From Lagopus muta (taxonomy: Eukaryota > Chordata > Aves > Galliformes > Phasianidae), in NCBI RefSeq assembly GCF_023343835.1, contig NC_064444.1, positions 18,017,219 to 18,081,218 of the forward strand: a stretch of DNA of 64,000 nucleotides, read 5' to 3'. The position numbers were made by a program, and so were the translations under genes. A model generated the notes under the pieces. That model was not told the DNA's origin, made no database searches, and saw only the letters and a list, made by a program, of their open reading frames with translations. Shown here in pieces: positions 10,301-20,388 of this stretch (position 1 is the first letter of the stretch; each line of letters opens with the position of its first letter).

Positions 10301-11739
10301 GTACAGATGTGTTACAAGCACCAATAGCCCAGCAAAACAGGGCAGAAGAGGGAGAAGCTCCCCTTCCACACCATTTCCTCTCATGCACAGAATTGTACTC
10401 ATTCTCTTTCTGGTATTTTTAAAACACTCACAAGTCAATACTACATGGAAAAAAAAAATTGAACATCTGAAGTAACATCAACTCAGAAAAACAAGTGATG
10501 TAAGTAACTTACTATACACTAAAGCACTACAACTCTAGCATGAGGGAATAGCAAAAGGAATATCAGAATATTACAGATTACCACACTCACATCAGAGAAA
10601 AAGCAAGAGTAAAAACATATCTGTAGATCTTAATTAGAAATGCAAAGAAGAAAAAAACAAAAAACAAAGCTCTTGCAACTATAGCAAGCCTGCCACATTC
10701 TCAATAGAACTAAGCTCTCCCAAATTAAGGGAAGCAGAAAATTTAAGCAATGTTGTTAGCCAGAGTATTCTCCACACAGCAAAACTTAAACAACTACAAC
10801 AGGCCCTAAAGACCCAACAGCACTCCTCCCCCACCACTGCTCTGCTTTCACCTGCTTCTGTTTTCCCCTTTTTAAGTACCCAGATATGTTGGAGAGTGAT
10901 TTTCAGCCAGTCACAGGGAGAAGAGGCACTGCACCTGTGCACATAAACCCTCCATCCACAGCTGATGCTCCTTGTTACATAAAGACCCTTCTCAAAAGGT
11001 AGAAAACAGCATATTTTTGTTACGTGGCATTTACTACGATGGCTTTATCTTTATGTATTAACTTCTTCTGAAGAATGAATTCCTTTGTTTCCAAGGACTT
11101 AAAAGAGTGAAAAATTAAGCTGTGCGTTTGTGCTTATGAATGGTGTGTATATTTTTAATACATACACTTCATTTTTCAGCAGTGTTCCTTCACTTTAGAA
11201 ACCAGCAAGCTCTAAAGGAAGGAGGGAGGTTACATATTTCATTCTGACTTTAACTTGTCATTTCTCTGATTGCAGTGCTTTGAGTATATCATTTCTCTTT
11301 CAGTATATCATTAACCCACATATTACAGATATATCCCTAACAAAAATGTGTTACTTATTTATTGACTGGTTACTTTGCTCCTAGGAAAACTTCCTGTGGT
11401 TACACAAGCTTTAGAATCCTTTGTACTCATAGCACAGTCTTTCTGTGCTAAAGCATGTTCTGGACTAGGGGTGGATCCCACTTTATCAATGAGAAATACG
11501 TGAAAGCCGAGCAAACTTAACAGCAAAGTGAATTTCTGCTAACTCATGCTATGCCACTGTCTCTTTGACCCCCAAACAAACAATAAGTGCTGCTCTCTCT
11601 GACCTGTGTGTAGCAAAGCCTCCCACTGTCTAAAACACTTGGAGCAGCACTCAGCACCTGAGCTGCGTAACTTTGATAAATGCTTATTAACTCCTCCTAT
11701 AACGAGAAACTCTTTGGGGCTGTGTTACAGCAGGGAGGT
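7371..11739. other. Intergenic stretch between PNP and CMTR2
   Basis: No open frame here resembles a known protein. It contains one short CR1 fragment (9388-9480), a TG microsatellite at about 8538-8552, A-runs at 7630-7641 and 10447-10457, and otherwise AT-rich unique sequence. Distal regulatory elements for either gene could be here but cannot be called from sequence. Confidence 0.5.
9388..9480 (-). mobile_element. CR1 LINE 3' end, short fragment
   Basis: Reads 'agaatcgttaaggttggaag' then 'ggaccattaaaatcatctag' and tctaactgtcaac, then acgtccctcagg. This is the reverse complement of the CR1 3' region. Confidence 0.8.
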
Positions 11740-12150
11740 GGCTCTTCCCTTGAAGAGACGCGAGTGGGGCGCTTTCTGCCCGAAGGCCTGCAGCTGCTCC
11801 CCGTGCCCAGCTCTCCCTCCCGATCCTCGCTAAGGATAAAGCAGAGAGAGAAAGGGGAGCGGCTCGGCTCGGCTGCGGGGCCGGGCGCTGGAGCGAGAGG
11901 GGCGGTGCGGTGCTCGCAGCCCGCCCCGCCGCCGGGCCTGCCTTCCCGCTGCGCCGCCGGGGTAAGAGCGGGGCCTGCAGTAGGCCGCGCGGAAGCCGCG
12001 GCCTCGCGTAGAGGGCTGCTCGCGAGGGGTGTCACCTCCACGGTGTGCGCCTCTACGTGAGGCCGGGGATGGGCGGGATGTGGCTAGGCCGCGCCGTGCG
12101 GGGGGAGGCGGACCGTGAGCGGGCGGGGAGGGGAGAGCTGGTGTTCAGTG
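11740..12150 (+). promoter_or_regulatory. CMTR2: CpG-island promoter of CMTR2
   Basis: This is the only dense CpG-rich block in the window, with repeated GCGCGG, CCGCCG and GGGGCGG boxes (GC-box/Sp1-like at about 11899 and 12120). No TATA box is evident, which fits a housekeeping promoter. A candidate non-coding first exon ends at 11961, where GCCGCCGGG is followed by the donor GTAAGA. CMTR2 is the nearest gene downstream on this strand. The PNP start codon lies 5 kb to the left, so a bidirectional promoter is possible but not shown. Confidence 0.7.
11870..11961 (+). other. CMTR2: Candidate CMTR2 non-coding exon 1
   Basis: The right end is set by a good donor, G followed by GTAAGA at 11962. 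The left end is arbitrary inside the CpG island because a start site cannot be read from sequence. It would splice to the acceptor at 14453 over a 2492-bp intron. Support is positional plus the donor only. Confidence 0.45.
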
Positions 12151-12477
12151 TTGGGATGTGGCTGCTTGGGAAAGGGAGGCTGCCCAAACGAGAAGCAGCT
12201 GGATGCTGTCGATGGGATGGGTGGCTTAGTGGCCTTCCTGGCCCTGCCCTGAGTGAGGGCTGTGAGCAGGGAGAGCCCTGAACTCTGCAACAGGCTGGAA
12301 CCAAGGCCAGGCCAGCTCAGGTAATGCAGACTGGCATCCTAGGGCCTTGCCAAGCCTGAGTTGGGATTTGAAGGTTTGAGCCTTAATTAAAAGGTTGTGA
12401 CAACATTTGTGGTATAAATGAGGTGAAACTAGTTTAGGATGCAGTGCCTGCCTATACTGAGGTCTGTGAAGCCTTCA

Positions 12478-12715
12478 AACTAGAAGGGGTGAGATTTAAA
12501 CTGTATACAAGGAAAAAGCTTTTTACAGTAAAAACAGTGAACCACTGGCATCGCTTGCCCTGAGTGGTGGTGGTGCCCAGTCCCTGCAGGCACCCAGGGT
12601 TGGGCTGAATGGCACTCTGAGCACGTGGTGGAGCTGTAGGTGCCCCTCTTCATTGCAGGGAGTGGGAGCAGATGGCCTTTAAGAGTGACTTCCAACTCAA
12701 ACAATTCTATTCATT
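12478..12715 (+). mobile_element. CR1 LINE 3' fragment (plus orientation)
   Basis: Reads aaactagaaggggtgagattt, then ggaaaaagctttttacagta, then 'tgaaccactggcatcgcttg' and a degraded 3' end 'gacttccaactcaaacaatt'. The word order is that of CR1 3' tails. Confidence 0.8.
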
Positions 12716-12990
12716 GTACTTTTTCTCCCCAGAGTGCAGTGAGGTAAAGGGTGCTGCTGAAGATAAAACAAATCTTCATGAGCAAAAGTAAAACTAGGTG
12801 TGCTTTATGCTTATTGAAAGGCAACCAAGGTGGGGAAGTAAGTGGAAACATTGCATCGATGCTTCACTATGTGCTGCCTGTAGCAAGCTGGTCACTGTGA
12901 TATACAGCTGGGTTGGCCTGGTTACTTTGGTGGAGGGAGTTTTAGCTCTTCTTTTTTCTGTTTGTCTCCTAAATTTCTTAGCCCTTTTGA

Positions 12991-13008
12991 TTTTTTTTTT
13001 TTTTTTTT
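12991..13008. repeat. Poly-T tract (18 T)
   Basis: An uninterrupted run of 18 T residues in the CMTR2 leader intron, followed by cctaaataaac. I see no retrocopy body attached on the minus-strand side. Confidence 0.9.
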
Positions 13009-13731
13009 CCTAAATAAACTGTTTGGTGACTTTACCCCAATATTTTCTTTTATTTTGCTTCTGAGGTAATGATATGGATTTGAGGATGGCTAAAATTGTA
13101 TGCTGAGGGATTTTCTGTCTCCTATATTAATGCTGATTAAATAACGTTACTTAAATGAGAAATCTTAGTTTTTGAGTAGACTGGCTGATTTCTGGTTTCT
13201 GAATCTAAATTCTCCTTTGCCTGCTTTGCGCTGCGTACTGGAACAGATGGCAGAAGACTCGCTAGCTTTGTGCCAGTGTGCTCATGGAGTCTTGATCCAT
13301 TTAGAGCACAACTTCGCACTGCTTTCCTCTTTAACATCAAGCACAAGTTAGGACTGACCGCAGTTGCAAGAAAATCTTTTCTTGCTTCAGATCTATCACC
13401 CTTTTTCCAGTAGGGAAAGCAAGCTGTAAGAACTTGCAGGAGCCTGGTCAAAATGGTGCAGGGTTGTAACACAGAAAATATGCTTTTGTTTGCAGGTTTA
13501 GCTACAGGGCTGTTCTCAGGAAGTGCCTGTGAGAAGCTCTGCAAACATCACATTTGTTTTAGTGGGGGGAAAATTAGCTGTGACCAGTTGGGAGAAAATG
13601 GAAGGAACAGCACTGCTCCATCTCTAAGGGTAGCTGCTGTTGTTTGGGTCTCCCAACTCTACGTGTTTTAAGCATACTTTGAGAACTTGGATAAAATATT
13701 GGTTTAATTAGATGAAAAAACTTGTGTCTGT

Positions 13732-14010
13732 ATGGGAACTGTTGAGTCACGGCCTGAACCGCTGATTGAGCACCTGGGGAAAGGACCCAGTCAGCCCTGG
13801 GAGCACAGGTGAAGGCAGTTCAGCTGTGCAACTGGAAGGGTGGAGCCTGGCTGCACCTCTCTTAGACCCCATTTAAGGGTTAGTGCCACTTTGGAAGGAT
13901 CTCCTTCTGGAGATCCCTCCTTGGTGAAGATTTACCCTGCGAACCTGGAATCTTCTGATACGGGTAAGCAATCTTCCCTCCCTTTATAGCGCTGTTCTAT
14001 CGTGCTGATC
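13732..14010 (+). mobile_element. LTR-like segment (candidate solo LTR of an old endogenous retroelement)
   Basis: The composition differs from the flanking AT-rich intron. It has a compact GC-richer block, a TATA-like CATTTAAGG at about 13870, then a perfect hairpin, and a strong splice-donor-like GGTAAGC at about 13963. This arrangement resembles the U3-R-U5 part of a long terminal repeat. I see no gag, pol or env reading frame nearby, no paired LTR, and did not define target-site duplications. The call is an inference from general layout. Confidence 0.35.
13897..13916 (+). repeat. Perfect 8-bp stem, 4-nt loop hairpin
   Basis: GGATCTCC at 13897-13904 pairs perfectly with GGAGATCC at 13909-13916 around the loop TTCT. 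It lies downstream of the TATA-like element inside the LTR-like segment. Confidence 0.85.
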
Positions 14011-14472
14011 CTTCTTCATTACATCTCTGGTGAAACACCTTTTCCCATCCTATTGGTCTGTCCAATTGCTACAGTGACCCATCTGGGTAATTTGTATAGC
14101 TCTTGGCATGCTCTATTTTGAGTCTGAGGTCTAAACACTTAAATATAAACACCTGTGCAGTGAGTAGAGTATTCAGAGTTCAGTGAACAGCCAAAGTAGC
14201 AGCCAGCCCTTCTTTACTTCCTGTGTAAAGGGTGATGGAACCGATGACCCATTTACGAATGGCCTTATTCAGTATAGCCCTTGTCTATTCTATTTTTCTC
14301 ATTGATACATGGTTCTTTTGAAGCAATTTCCATTCCAGAATATGGAAGTGAAGCAAGAGTGTCCTTTAAAAAAACAAACAAACACAAAGCAGTAAAAAAA
14401 AAATCTTTGTCTATTTATATGTGCTTATGATTGGAATTGTTTCTATCTTTCAGATTGTCAATCGGTCCAAGA

Positions 14473-16764
14473 ATGAGCACATGCAGGAAGCCTTATGTTG
14501 ACCAGACCACAAATCTTGAAAAGTTCGACCCTGAAATTCTTTCTGAAATTGAGAAGCTCTTTGCAAAGAAGTTTTCTTACACTAAGCCACTTAATAATGA
14601 ATGGCAGCTCCCAGATCCCAGCGATGCCTTCACGTGTGACCACAAGGAATTCAACTCGCTTCTTGATCTGAAGAACTCGATGAATGAAGTGAAGAATCAG
14701 CTTAGTGATAAGAACCTCATTGAATGGCATCAGCACACTTCGTTTACCAATAAAGCAGGAAAAATAATTCCTCACGTGAAGAAATCTGTGAATGCTGAGC
14801 TCTGCACCCAGGCCTGGTGCAAGTTTCATGAGATGCTGTGCAGTTTTCCTCTTCTCCCTGCAGATGCTCTTCAGGAGGGACAGCTGAACTCTGTTCACCT
14901 CTGTGAAGCGCCGGGGGCTTTTATAGCCAGCCTCAATCACTACTTAAAATCCCACCACATCCACTGTGACTGGAATTGGGTGGCTAATACTCTAAACCCA
15001 TATCATGAAGCAAATGATACCCTTATGATGATTATGGATGACCGTCTTATAGCAAATACGCTGCCTTGGTGGTACTTTGGCCCGGACAACACCGGCGATG
15101 TGATGTCATTGAAACATCTGACAGGACTTCAGAACTTTGTAAGTAACATGGCCACAGTTCACTTAGTAACTGCTGATGGAAGCTTTGATTGCCAAGGAAA
15201 TCCAGGTGAGCAGGAAGCCCTCGTCTCCCCCCTCCATTACTGTGAAACAGTCACTGCTTTAATGATCCTGGGCGCCGGAGGATCCTTTGTTTTGAAGATG
15301 TTTACCCTGTTTGAGCACTGTTCTACCAATCTTCTCTTTCTGCTGAACTGCTGCTTTGAGGAGGTTCACGTCTTTAAGCCAGCCACTAGCAAAGCTGGAA
15401 ACTCAGAGGCCTATGTAATTTGTCTTCGTTACATGGGCAGAGAGAGCATTCATCTGCTGCTTTCTAAGATGATGCAGAACTTTGGGACGGATATGGTCAA
15501 CAAAGCTCTTTTCCCCCAGCATCTGATCCCAGAATCTTTTCTTAAAATGCACGAGGAATGTTGCGTGTTCTTCCACAGGTGCCAGGTGGAGACTATCTGT
15601 GAAAACATCTATCTCTTTGAGCACATGGAAGAAGCAGAGCAGACAAAACTGAACAAGTTGAGAGATTGTGCAGTAGACTTCTTCATGCAAAGATTTTGTA
15701 TGAAACCCATTGCTAGAAGTAACTGGCTTGTCAAGAAATCTCAGACTGGTTGCAGCATGAATGCAAAATGGTTTGGGCAAAGGAACAAATATTTTAGTAC
15801 GTACAATGAAAGAAAAATGCTGGAAACCCTTACATGGAATGATAAAGTGGCAAAGGGCTATTTAAATCACGTGGCTGAAGAACACAGCTTAACTAATGCT
15901 GGTAAAATGTGCATTTTGGACGGATTGTCTTCTAACCTTAAGTGTAACTTGTGGTACATTTTGGAAGGAAAGAGGCTACCAGCAGTAAAATGTTCACCAT
16001 TTTGTGATGGCCAAGTCTTGGCAAATCTTAACGAAGCTATGAATGAACTGGTGGGGAGGCCAAAAACCAAACAGCTGCTGCAGCTTTGTCACTCCTGTGA
16101 GGTACTGCCTGGGGAGCAGATGTTGGCAGAAGTGTCTGATCTTTACCAGTCTTATCAGGAGATCCTGAATGGAAGACGTGGGGACAAATTCAAGTGCCTT
16201 GTGGTGGATTTCCCATCCCTTTATGATGCTGAAAGCCAGCCTGGTATGGAAATAAAGTGCCTAGACTCGACCACGCTGCTGACTTTTAGCTTCTCTTTGC
16301 TTTATGATGGAGAACCAAAATACCAACAGCAGCTTTTGGAGTGTGTTCTGCATTCCCTGAATCAGCTTGCAATAGGAGATGCATTGATTCTGCCTATTCT
16401 TTCTTGTTTTACACGTTTCACAGCTGGCCTGGTGTTTGTACTGCATTGCTGTTTCAGGTGCATCACATTTGCTTGTCCGACGTCCCACGAGCCACTGAAG
16501 ACCTGCACTGCTTTGCTGTGTGTTGGCTATCAGGGTGTCCCAAATCCAGTTACTGAGTACCTGCAACATCTGCATAAGCTGATGAGTTCTTTGCTAGACT
16601 CGGATTCTCCCAAGCAAGTTTTGCAGTTTGTGCCTATGGAGAGTCTCCTCCAGGGCAAACTGTTGGAGTTCTTGTGGGATTTGAACACGGCCATTGCAAA
16701 GAGACAGCTCCACTTGCTTGTGCAAGCCAAGCAGCAGCAAACGACTGGCAGTATTTCACTATAA
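14473..16764 (+). CDS. CMTR2: Cap-specific mRNA (nucleoside-2'-O-)methyltransferase 2
   Basis: Family knowledge: CMTR2 (FTSJD1) transfers a methyl group from S-adenosylmethionine to the ribose 2'-OH of the second transcribed nucleotide of capped RNA (cap2). The frame encodes 763 aa, close to the roughly 770 aa of the human protein, in one uninterrupted exon. The Adrift-type/FtsJ methyltransferase domain spans about residues 108-325. The SAM-binding motif LCEAPGAF is at 143-150. The catalytic triad is intact as Lys117 (AWCKFH), Asp235 (VTADGSFD) and Lys275 (SFVLKMF), at the same numbering as human. The C-terminal half (about 400-740) matches the family's second, non-catalytic Rossmann-like region. 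The start is the ATG with A at -3 that follows the acceptor ending at 14453; an in-frame ATG at 14431 lies inside the intron. HYDIN lies downstream on the same strand, as in human. Confidence 0.97.
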   Translation: MSTCRKPYVDQTTNLEKFDPEILSEIEKLFAKKFSYTKPLNNEWQLPDPSDAFTCDHKEFNSLLDLKNSMNEVKNQLSDKNLIEWHQHTSFTNKAGKIIPHVKKSVNAELCTQAWCKFHEMLCSFPLLPADALQEGQLNSVHLCEAPGAFIASLNHYLKSHHIHCDWNWVANTLNPYHEANDTLMMIMDDRLIANTLPWWYFGPDNTGDVMSLKHLTGLQNFVSNMATVHLVTADGSFDCQGNPGEQEALVSPLHYCETVTALMILGAGGSFVLKMFTLFEHCSTNLLFLLNCCFEEVHVFKPATSKAGNSEAYVICLRYMGRESIHLLLSKMMQNFGTDMVNKALFPQHLIPESFLKMHEECCVFFHRCQVETICENIYLFEHMEEAEQTKLNKLRDCAVDFFMQRFCMKPIARSNWLVKKSQTGCSMNAKWFGQRNKYFSTYNERKMLETLTWNDKVAKGYLNHVAEEHSLTNAGKMCILDGLSSNLKCNLWYILEGKRLPAVKCSPFCDGQVLANLNEAMNELVGRPKTKQLLQLCHSCEVLPGEQMLAEVSDLYQSYQEILNGRRGDKFKCLVVDFPSLYDAESQPGMEIKCLDSTTLLTFSFSLLYDGEPKYQQQLLECVLHSLNQLAIGDALILPILSCFTRFTAGLVFVLHCCFRCITFACPTSHEPLKTCTALLCVGYQGVPNPVTEYLQHLHKLMSSLLDSDSPKQVLQFVPMESLLQGKLLEFLWDLNTAIAKRQLHLLVQAKQQQTTGSISL

Positions 16765-18440
16765 AATAACCCTAAAATCGAGCAAGTTGCTGCTATGCCT
16801 TGTTTCTCAGGCAGGTAGAAGTTAAAAATGTTGATGTGAAGGAAACGTCAATGCCATGGCTAAGTTTTACAGTCTCGGTACTGGGAGGATGTTTTGAGCT
16901 ATCAACCCTACTTGTGCTGTACTGGGCTGTAGAAACCCTTGGCTTAATCTCAGGTATGGGAAGTCAGGGCAGTGATTGAAGTGGACAAACTGTTTCTTCT
17001 GTCACCAGTTATCTGTTCAAATTTCTTCGTGTGCCACCTGGAGCAGTGATGTGGCTTTCCTGATGAAAGGTGGTGTGGTGCCTTACCTGTTTATTTCGGC
17101 CAGGCTGTGGTAGGCTTTGTTTTGTGATGTTATCTCTCTTCTGCTGAGCTAAATGTGGGAGTTCTGACGCTGCTGCTTTTCTTATGGGATTTGTGGGAGC
17201 CAAAAATTGATGCTGGGGCCAGAATGCTCAGCAGCGTGCAAGCCTGGTGTGCAACTTGAGGGATTTTGGGAGCTGGCAACTCGTTTGCAGGGGCTGGGTT
17301 GAAAACAACTGCCTTTAAACAGTAGCAGAGGCATGCAGGGAAAGATTCTCTTTAAATGTGAATGCAAGGACCGTGCTGTATGGCCTAGGACAGGTGATTG
17401 CATGGCTTCATCTCCCTGTCCCATCAATGGATGGAGCATCTCAACTTTTTTATGGGCACCTCCTTAACCTGATTTGGGACTCCTTGATTGTAGTGCTATT
17501 AAGGAGGAACTGCAGATGTTTTTCAGGCAAACAGCGTGGTCAGGCAGGGCTCTGTGTTCCAAGAAATGCTTTGGAGGAGTGCTAAGCTGAAGAAATGCGA
17601 TACTTTCCTTGGGTTAAGATTTCATTTGATTCTCCTTAGAGATAAAAATGATGAAATTGCTGCCTGGCTGCTCCTTTAAGGGAGTCAAATTTTATTTTTT
17701 GTATTGCTCCTTTGAGGGCTGAATTTTGAAGCCTAACCCGTACATTAACACTTAGTTTTAAGTTTGTAGTTTACATGGGAAAACTTGCTTGGAGGGAGAA
17801 ATGATGTTTGGAAGGAAAAATGATTTACTGCAGATATGTGCAGGATCTCTTAGAAGAAAGTCAGAAATGTGGAGCCGGAAGGAAAATAGTCTCCTGATTA
17901 ATTACCAGTCACCTTCTGGAAGCACTTCTAATTATGTAATATAGGAGCTTGAAGGATAATTGATTACTGCTAAGGATTAAAAGCGCTGCTGAAAAACTGT
18001 TTTGTCTGGAGGTGTTGCACATTTAATAAGCTTTTTTGCCACGTTGATTGGGGTAGAATTTCATGCATTTAACAGTTCATTTTTTATTTAAGGATTTGAT
18101 AGGTGAATGAGTCGGTGGCTCAGGTCTGACTAACTGATAGCATTTTCTAAAAGTCCTGTTTTTTACAGCTGCATGTAGGTAGAAGCAGAGAAGCCTTGCT
18201 AACAAAAGCTTCGGAGGCTGGTCATTGTCCCCATTTAAATGAGCTTGCTCTGCCGTGAGCTGAGTCACGCTTCCTCCCTCGGACCAGGAGTCGGGATTTC
18301 TTTTTCAAAAGAAATACTGAAAATGAGAGGAAAAAAGCAGGGAAGGAATATTGTGGAAGAATGACTGACAAGGCTTCAGAGACCACCTGTAAGAGGCTCC
18401 TTTACCTGAGTCAAAGCAGAATAAAGGTATTGTCCACCGA
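16765..18440 (+). other. CMTR2: Probable CMTR2 3' UTR and downstream flank
   Basis: Non-coding sequence after the CMTR2 TAA stop, without recognisable repeats or genes. Its end as UTR depends on which polyadenylation signal is used (17976 or 18420). Confidence 0.4.
18420..18425 (+). terminator. CMTR2: Candidate CMTR2 polyadenylation signal
   Basis: This is the first canonical AATAAA after the CMTR2 stop that I could find. It is 1.66 kb downstream and is followed within about 25-40 bases by a T/G-rich stretch (tttgtgtctctgctg). A variant ATTAAA at 17976-17981 could be used instead. Neither has direct support beyond the motif and position. Confidence 0.35.
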
Positions 18441-18803
18441 AGGCACCTTTGTGTCTCTGCTGCCCTTTCAGAGGTGATTTATGCATCTGAAGCCCATGAA
18501 AAGGCTTCTCTTAAAGCAGGGGCAAATGAGATTTCGAGCACACATGTGTTCTTGCACTGTGGTGTTCTGCTCTGGAGGCTCAGGTAGCAGAAGCATCCCA
18601 ACCAGCAGATGATTAATGTGAGGTTTTTCTCCGAACGTCAGTCTGATGCTTTTGAATTCTTATTGTAAAGTAAAATCCGAGCACCGTTCAGGATGTGTTT
18701 TTCAAACTCGGATTTTCAAGTTTTCCTTGGTCTGGTTTGCACATCTGGCAAACTATGCAGACTTCTTGGAGATTTCTCCAGTCCCACCTTTCCTCACGTG
18801 TTC

Positions 18804-18866
18804 GACAGTTAAATCAAGGAGGATGAGCACAGGATTAGTTCCCACGGTGACAGGATGTGTGCAAGG
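18804..18866 (+). repeat. 63-bp dispersed direct repeat, copy A
   Basis: Begins gacagttaaatcaaggagg and ends gatgtgtgcaagg. It matches 33731-33793 in the same orientation with a single difference (ccacggtg here, ccagggtg there). Flanking bases on both sides are unrelated between the copies. I do not recognise the family. Confidence 0.9.
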
Positions 18867-20333
18867 TGTTCTACTTCCCTTTCTTCCTTAGTTCTTAAGA
18901 TGAAGCATTCTGAATAGCTGCAGAATGAGAAGCCAGGTCCCTAAAACATAGGAAATCCAATGTCTTATACATCCTGGTGCCCCGTTTGCTCTGAACCTGT
19001 TGGCAGCTGTCAGGAGGTGGTGGAACAAATCCTTTGGCAGCAGCTGCTCCTTCTGTTATGGAAAATATCTGATTTGGGAACTCTTCTTTTGTTGTGGCAG
19101 CAGTTTCAAAGTTAGGAATGAGGCTTGTCTCCTTAATTGTGAGAGTCCTGCATTGTCCTGGCTGTCTCTAGACCAATAATGTCGTTGAGGAGTGACACTT
19201 AATTTCACTTGTGACTTTTGGAATATGTAAGAATGCATGGGAAGAATGCATTAACCTTTGCAGAGAGGGGCTGATGGCTCCTGTGTTGGGCAGTGCTGTC
19301 AGTCCCTTTGGCTGATTGCGTTTTGGGTGATGGCTGATGAAGTGTCTCAGTGTCCTGGCTGCCTTTATGCTGGCCTCTCTCTTTTTTTTCCTTTGACCTG
19401 CTTGAAGATGAACTGGTTGTCAGCTCTCTTTTGTAGGAGCCTCGATCTTCATGCAGGAAAGATGGGGGGGGGGGAAAACATAGATTGGTAGATAAATAGA
19501 ACATAGATTCAATCATGGTGCGTGAAGACCCGAAGCAAAATTAGCTTTGCAGCTCTGCTACTGCAAGTTTCCAATGGAGGACCAATATCTGTGTCCAGTG
19601 ATCAGCTGCAAGCTCCACTGTTTTCTTCTGAATGTCTGGAGCTTCTGTTTTAAGCTAGCATAGTAGTTGCATGGAGTTTGAATGGGTTGGATTCCTCACC
19701 AACCAAATGTGTTGGTTTTCCTTCTTAGTTCAGTTGCATTCAGACTTGCCACTTATTTTCACTGATCTTCTGTGGATTTATTTGGATGTGCACAGATTGT
19801 GTGTGTTTTTGCCACTGGCTTTCCAATTTAATTTCTGCAGAACATAATGAGATTTATGGTATGAAATCCGGTAGCTTATTAAAATGGTACTAATTGGTGT
19901 CTATTCATCTTAATTTAAGCTGATCTATTAAATTACTGGTGGTCGAAGTAGAATATTTAGCAGAATTAGAGTTTATTAAAAGTACAACTTGAAATTTAAC
20001 AAGAAGGGCTTTGTGTTCCTTATGTAGAAAGTGGGAAAAGGAAAGAAGAAACCCCACACCTTGATTTTGGACCTCTGCAACTGGATGCTTTAGGATGCAA
20101 TAAATGAAGGATGACCGGCAAGCTGAAGCCTCAGAGCCTTGCATCTCCTGCTACTGTTCCTAAAACCCATCTTTTGACATCTGTTTAATTTAGAGATGAT
20201 TTTCAGCTTGTTAATTCCTAATGGCGAAGCAGCGGAGATCCTACGTTCATTTGTCTTACTGTTTTGGGTGGTGTGAAATACTTTTGTTTATCGGCTCTAA
20301 ACAAGAGCCTCCATCTCAGCTGCAGCCTTTGAA

Positions 20334-20342
20334 TCTCTCTCT

Positions 20343-20386
<44 letters not shown>
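20334..20386. repeat. (CT)n followed by 41-T tract
   Basis: A short CT repeat passes directly into 41 uninterrupted T residues (20346-20386). No retrocopy body was recognised on the right-hand side, where a minus-strand poly-A-tailed insertion would sit. Confidence 0.9.

Positions 20387-20388
<2 letters not shown>

Larger units (their letters stand above)
11962..14453 (+). other. CMTR2: CMTR2 leader intron
   Basis: The proposed intron runs from donor GTAAGA to the acceptor TTTCTATCTTTCAG ending at 14453. It contains a CR1 copy (12478-12715), an 18-T run (12991-13008) and an LTR-like segment with a hairpin (about 13732-14010). No coding potential was recognised. Confidence 0.5.

Noticed and set aside
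6800-12060. A shared bidirectional promoter for PNP and CMTR2
   Set aside because: The PNP start codon and the CpG island are 5 kb apart and no spliced PNP leader in the island could be shown, so it stays only a possibility.
13732-14010. Naming the LTR-like block as a specific endogenous retrovirus family
   Set aside because: No internal viral genes, no second LTR and no library comparison available; only a general LTR-like call is supported.
14431-14472. In-frame upstream ATG extending CMTR2 by 14 residues
   Set aside because: It lies before the acceptor TTTCTATCTTTCAG that ends at 14453, so it is intronic. The family start (MSTCRKPY) is the ATG at 14473 with A at -3.
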